NCBI GenBank assembly: GCA_041655055.1
Contig: JBBAGE010000044.1
Location: 1 to 14,831, forward strand
Direction: 5' to 3'
Length of the DNA: 14,831 nt
Source of the DNA: JBBAGE01 sp041655055
GTDB lineage: Bacteria; Pseudomonadota; Alphaproteobacteria; Rhodobacterales; Rhodobacteraceae
Below the pieces are notes generated by a model that saw only the letters and a list, made by a program, of their open reading frames with translations, did no database searches and was not told where the DNA came from. Shown here piece after piece: positions 13,302 through 14,831 of the stretch; positions within the stretch are counted from its first letter, which is position 1, and every line of letters starts with the position of its first letter. The translations under genes and the position numbers were made by a program.

Positions 13302-14831
13302 GTGAGACATCTGGACAGTCTGTCCGCGCGCATGACGCGCTGGGTCAATCGCGTGCATGCGCGCTGGGCCGGGATGGCGCGGCCCGTCACCGCATTTCGC
13401 GGCCAGAGCGAGCCGCGCAGCATGGGCAGCCCCCTGCGCGGGGCGCGGTTGATCGCAGGGCAATTTCAGTTTGCCGGGCATCTGGTCGAGGCGCCGGGGC
13501 GCTCGATCTGGCGGATTGCGGCGCCGTCGCGGGCCTTTGCCCAGGAAATCCATGGTTTTGGCTGGCTTGATGATCTGGCGGCGGCGGATGATCGGGCGGG
13601 GCCGGTGCTGGCGCGGCAATGGGTTGGCGAATGGATCGCGCTTTATGGCCGGGGCCGGGGGCCGGGCTGGTGGCCCGATCTGACCGGGCGGCGGCTGACG
13701 CGTTGGGTAAACCACGCGGAACTGATCGCCCCCGATGCGGGCACGATGGCGCGGCAGGTGATCTATCTGGCGCGCCGCTGGGACAAGGCGCCCGCCGGCC
13801 TGCCCCGGATCGAGGCGCTGGCCGGGCTGATCCACGCCGCATTGGTGCTTGAGGGGATGGATGCCCATATCGCCCCCGCGCAAAAGGCGCTTGGCGCGGA
13901 ATGTGGCCACCATATCGATGCGGATGGCGCGATTCCCACCCGCAACCCCGAAGAATTGCTGGATATCTTTGCGCTGCTGAACTGGACGGCCTCGGCCCTG
14001 TCCGAGGCCGGGCGGATGGCGACGCGTGATCATCTTGAAACGATTGCGCGGATCGCGCCGGTGCTGCGCGCGCTGCGCCATAGCGATGGCGGGCTGGCGC
14101 GGTTTCACGGCGGCGGGCGCGGGGCCGAAGGGCGGCTTGATCACGCGCTGGCGGCATCGGGGATCAAGACGCGGCCCGGCCCGGGGCTGCATATGGGCTA
14201 TGCGCGGCTAAACGCCGGGCGCACCACGATCATCATGGATGCCGCCCCGCCCCCCGCGCGCGACGTGAGCTTTGAGGCCCATGCCTCTACGCTGGCGTTC
14301 GAACTGACATCGGGGCGGCGGCCGGTGATCGTCAATTGCGGGGCCGGGCGCAGTTTTGGCGGCGAATGGCGGCGCGCGGGCCGGGCCACGCCATCGCATT
14401 CGACGTTGGGGATCGAGGGCGTGTCATCCGCCCGGCTGGCGCGGGCACGTGCGTCGGCCCATGGGCGCGAACGGCTGGATCATGCCCCGGGCGAAGTGCA
14501 ACTGGAACATCGTCTGGCCGAGGATGCGGTCGGCATCATTGCCGCGCATGACGGCTATTTCGCCAGCCACGGGCTGATCCATATCCGCCAGATCGACCTG
14601 TCCACAGACGGGCGCGATATCACCGGCGAAGATACGCTGGCCGCGCTGGAACCCGCGGGCGAACAGCGGTTTACCGCCGCGCGGCTGGCGGCAGGGCTGG
14701 CAGGTGTGGCGTTCAAGATCCGCTTCCACCTGCATCCCGATGTGGTGGCCCGGCAATTGCCCGGCGATGGCGGCATCACCCTGACGCTGCGCAGTGGCGA
14801 GGTGTGGATTTTCCGCCATGATGGCCGCGGG
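13302..14831 (+). CDS. Heparinase II/III family protein, 3' end outside window
   Basis: The frame is open for 510 codons up to the right edge without a stop. The N-terminal part (about 1-280) is Trp- and Ala-rich and alpha-helical in character ('FQFAGHLVEAPGRSIWRI', 'GFGWLDDL', 'RWVGEWIALYGRG'), as in the alpha/alpha-toroid of heparinase II/III-like proteins. The beta-sandwich domain starts near 'SFEAHASTLAFELTSGRRPVIVNCGAG' elements (323-349), with 'THSTL'-like Pro-Ser-His-Ser-Thr-Leu soon after. No signal peptide or membrane helix is visible, so a cytoplasmic location is likely; the substrate is unknown in alphaproteobacteria. The start is uncertain: GTG 13302 has GGGGCAGGG just upstream and gives 'VRHLDSLSARMTRWVNRVHARWAG', while ATG 13332 lacks a ribosome site. 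In Rhodobacterales this gene usually follows rsmB and precedes purH (recalled, not visible here). Confidence 0.85.
   Translation, partial: MRHLDSLSARMTRWVNRVHARWAGMARPVTAFRGQSEPRSMGSPLRGARLIAGQFQFAGHLVEAPGRSIWRIAAPSRAFAQEIHGFGWLDDLAAADDRAGPVLARQWVGEWIALYGRGRGPGWWPDLTGRRLTRWVNHAELIAPDAGTMARQVIYLARRWDKAPAGLPRIEALAGLIHAALVLEGMDAHIAPAQKALGAECGHHIDADGAIPTRNPEELLDIFALLNWTASALSEAGRMATRDHLETIARIAPVLRALRHSDGGLARFHGGGRGAEGRLDHALAASGIKTRPGPGLHMGYARLNAGRTTIIMDAAPPPARDVSFEAHASTLAFELTSGRRPVIVNCGAGRSFGGEWRRAGRATPSHSTLGIEGVSSARLARARASAHGRERLDHAPGEVQLEHRLAEDAVGIIAAHDGYFASHGLIHIRQIDLSTDGRDITGEDTLAALEPAGEQRFTAARLAAGLAGVAFKIRFHLHPDVVARQLPGDGGITLTLRSGEVWIFRHDGRG

Overview
The window reads as chromosomal DNA of a GC-rich alphaproteobacterium, most likely Rhodobacterales (Rhodobacter/Paracoccus-like). 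The grounds are strong GC bias at third codon positions, a DUF1674 (SDHAF4-like) gene divergent from rsmB and followed by a heparinase II/III-family gene, and a typical proteobacterial dapB. The taxon is an inference from gene order and style; no rRNA or other marker is present.

Region 1 (1-10310) is a tightly packed plus-strand cluster for acyl-CoA catabolism. It opens with the 3' part of an alpha/beta hydrolase gene. After a 107-nt gap holding an inverted repeat come a DUF35 protein, a thiolase-superfamily (Ltp/SCP-x-like) protein, an SDR of the MFE-2 type, a MaoC/hydratase-2-type dehydratase, an NMO-like (2-nitropropane-dioxygenase-like) flavoprotein, an enoyl-CoA hydratase/isomerase, two different acyl-CoA dehydrogenase subunits and an ADP-forming (acetate-CoA ligase family) acyl-CoA synthetase. 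Starts and stops mostly overlap by 1-11 nt or lie 1-17 nt apart, so this should be one operon. Together the parts supply activation, alpha,beta-dehydrogenation by a probable heteromeric dehydrogenase, (R)-specific hydration and dehydrogenation as in peroxisomal MFE-2, and C-C cleavage by a thiolase-fold enzyme with its DUF35 partner. This toolkit is known from steroid or bile-acid side-chain and ring catabolism and from branched-chain acids. The actual substrate cannot be read from the sequence.

Two genes of this operon are broken as given. The thiolase-like gene has an in-frame TAG at 1905-1907, and the CoA ligase gene changes frame near 9310-9330 inside a domain. All other operon genes are intact. 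This could be early operon decay, sequencing error, or a split made tolerable by re-initiation, since an ATG abuts or overlaps each stop.

Region 2 (10311-11210) has a very strong GC-rich hairpin followed by an intact dapB (lysine/diaminopimelate biosynthesis). Region 3 (11211-11669) is about 460 nt of lower-GC DNA with several small inverted repeats and no convincing gene. Region 4 (11670-14831) is housekeeping: a 59-aa DUF1674 gene on the minus strand, divergent from rsmB (16S rRNA m5C967 methyltransferase), then a heparinase II/III-family gene that runs off the right edge. No tRNA, rRNA, CRISPR array, transposase or phage gene was seen.
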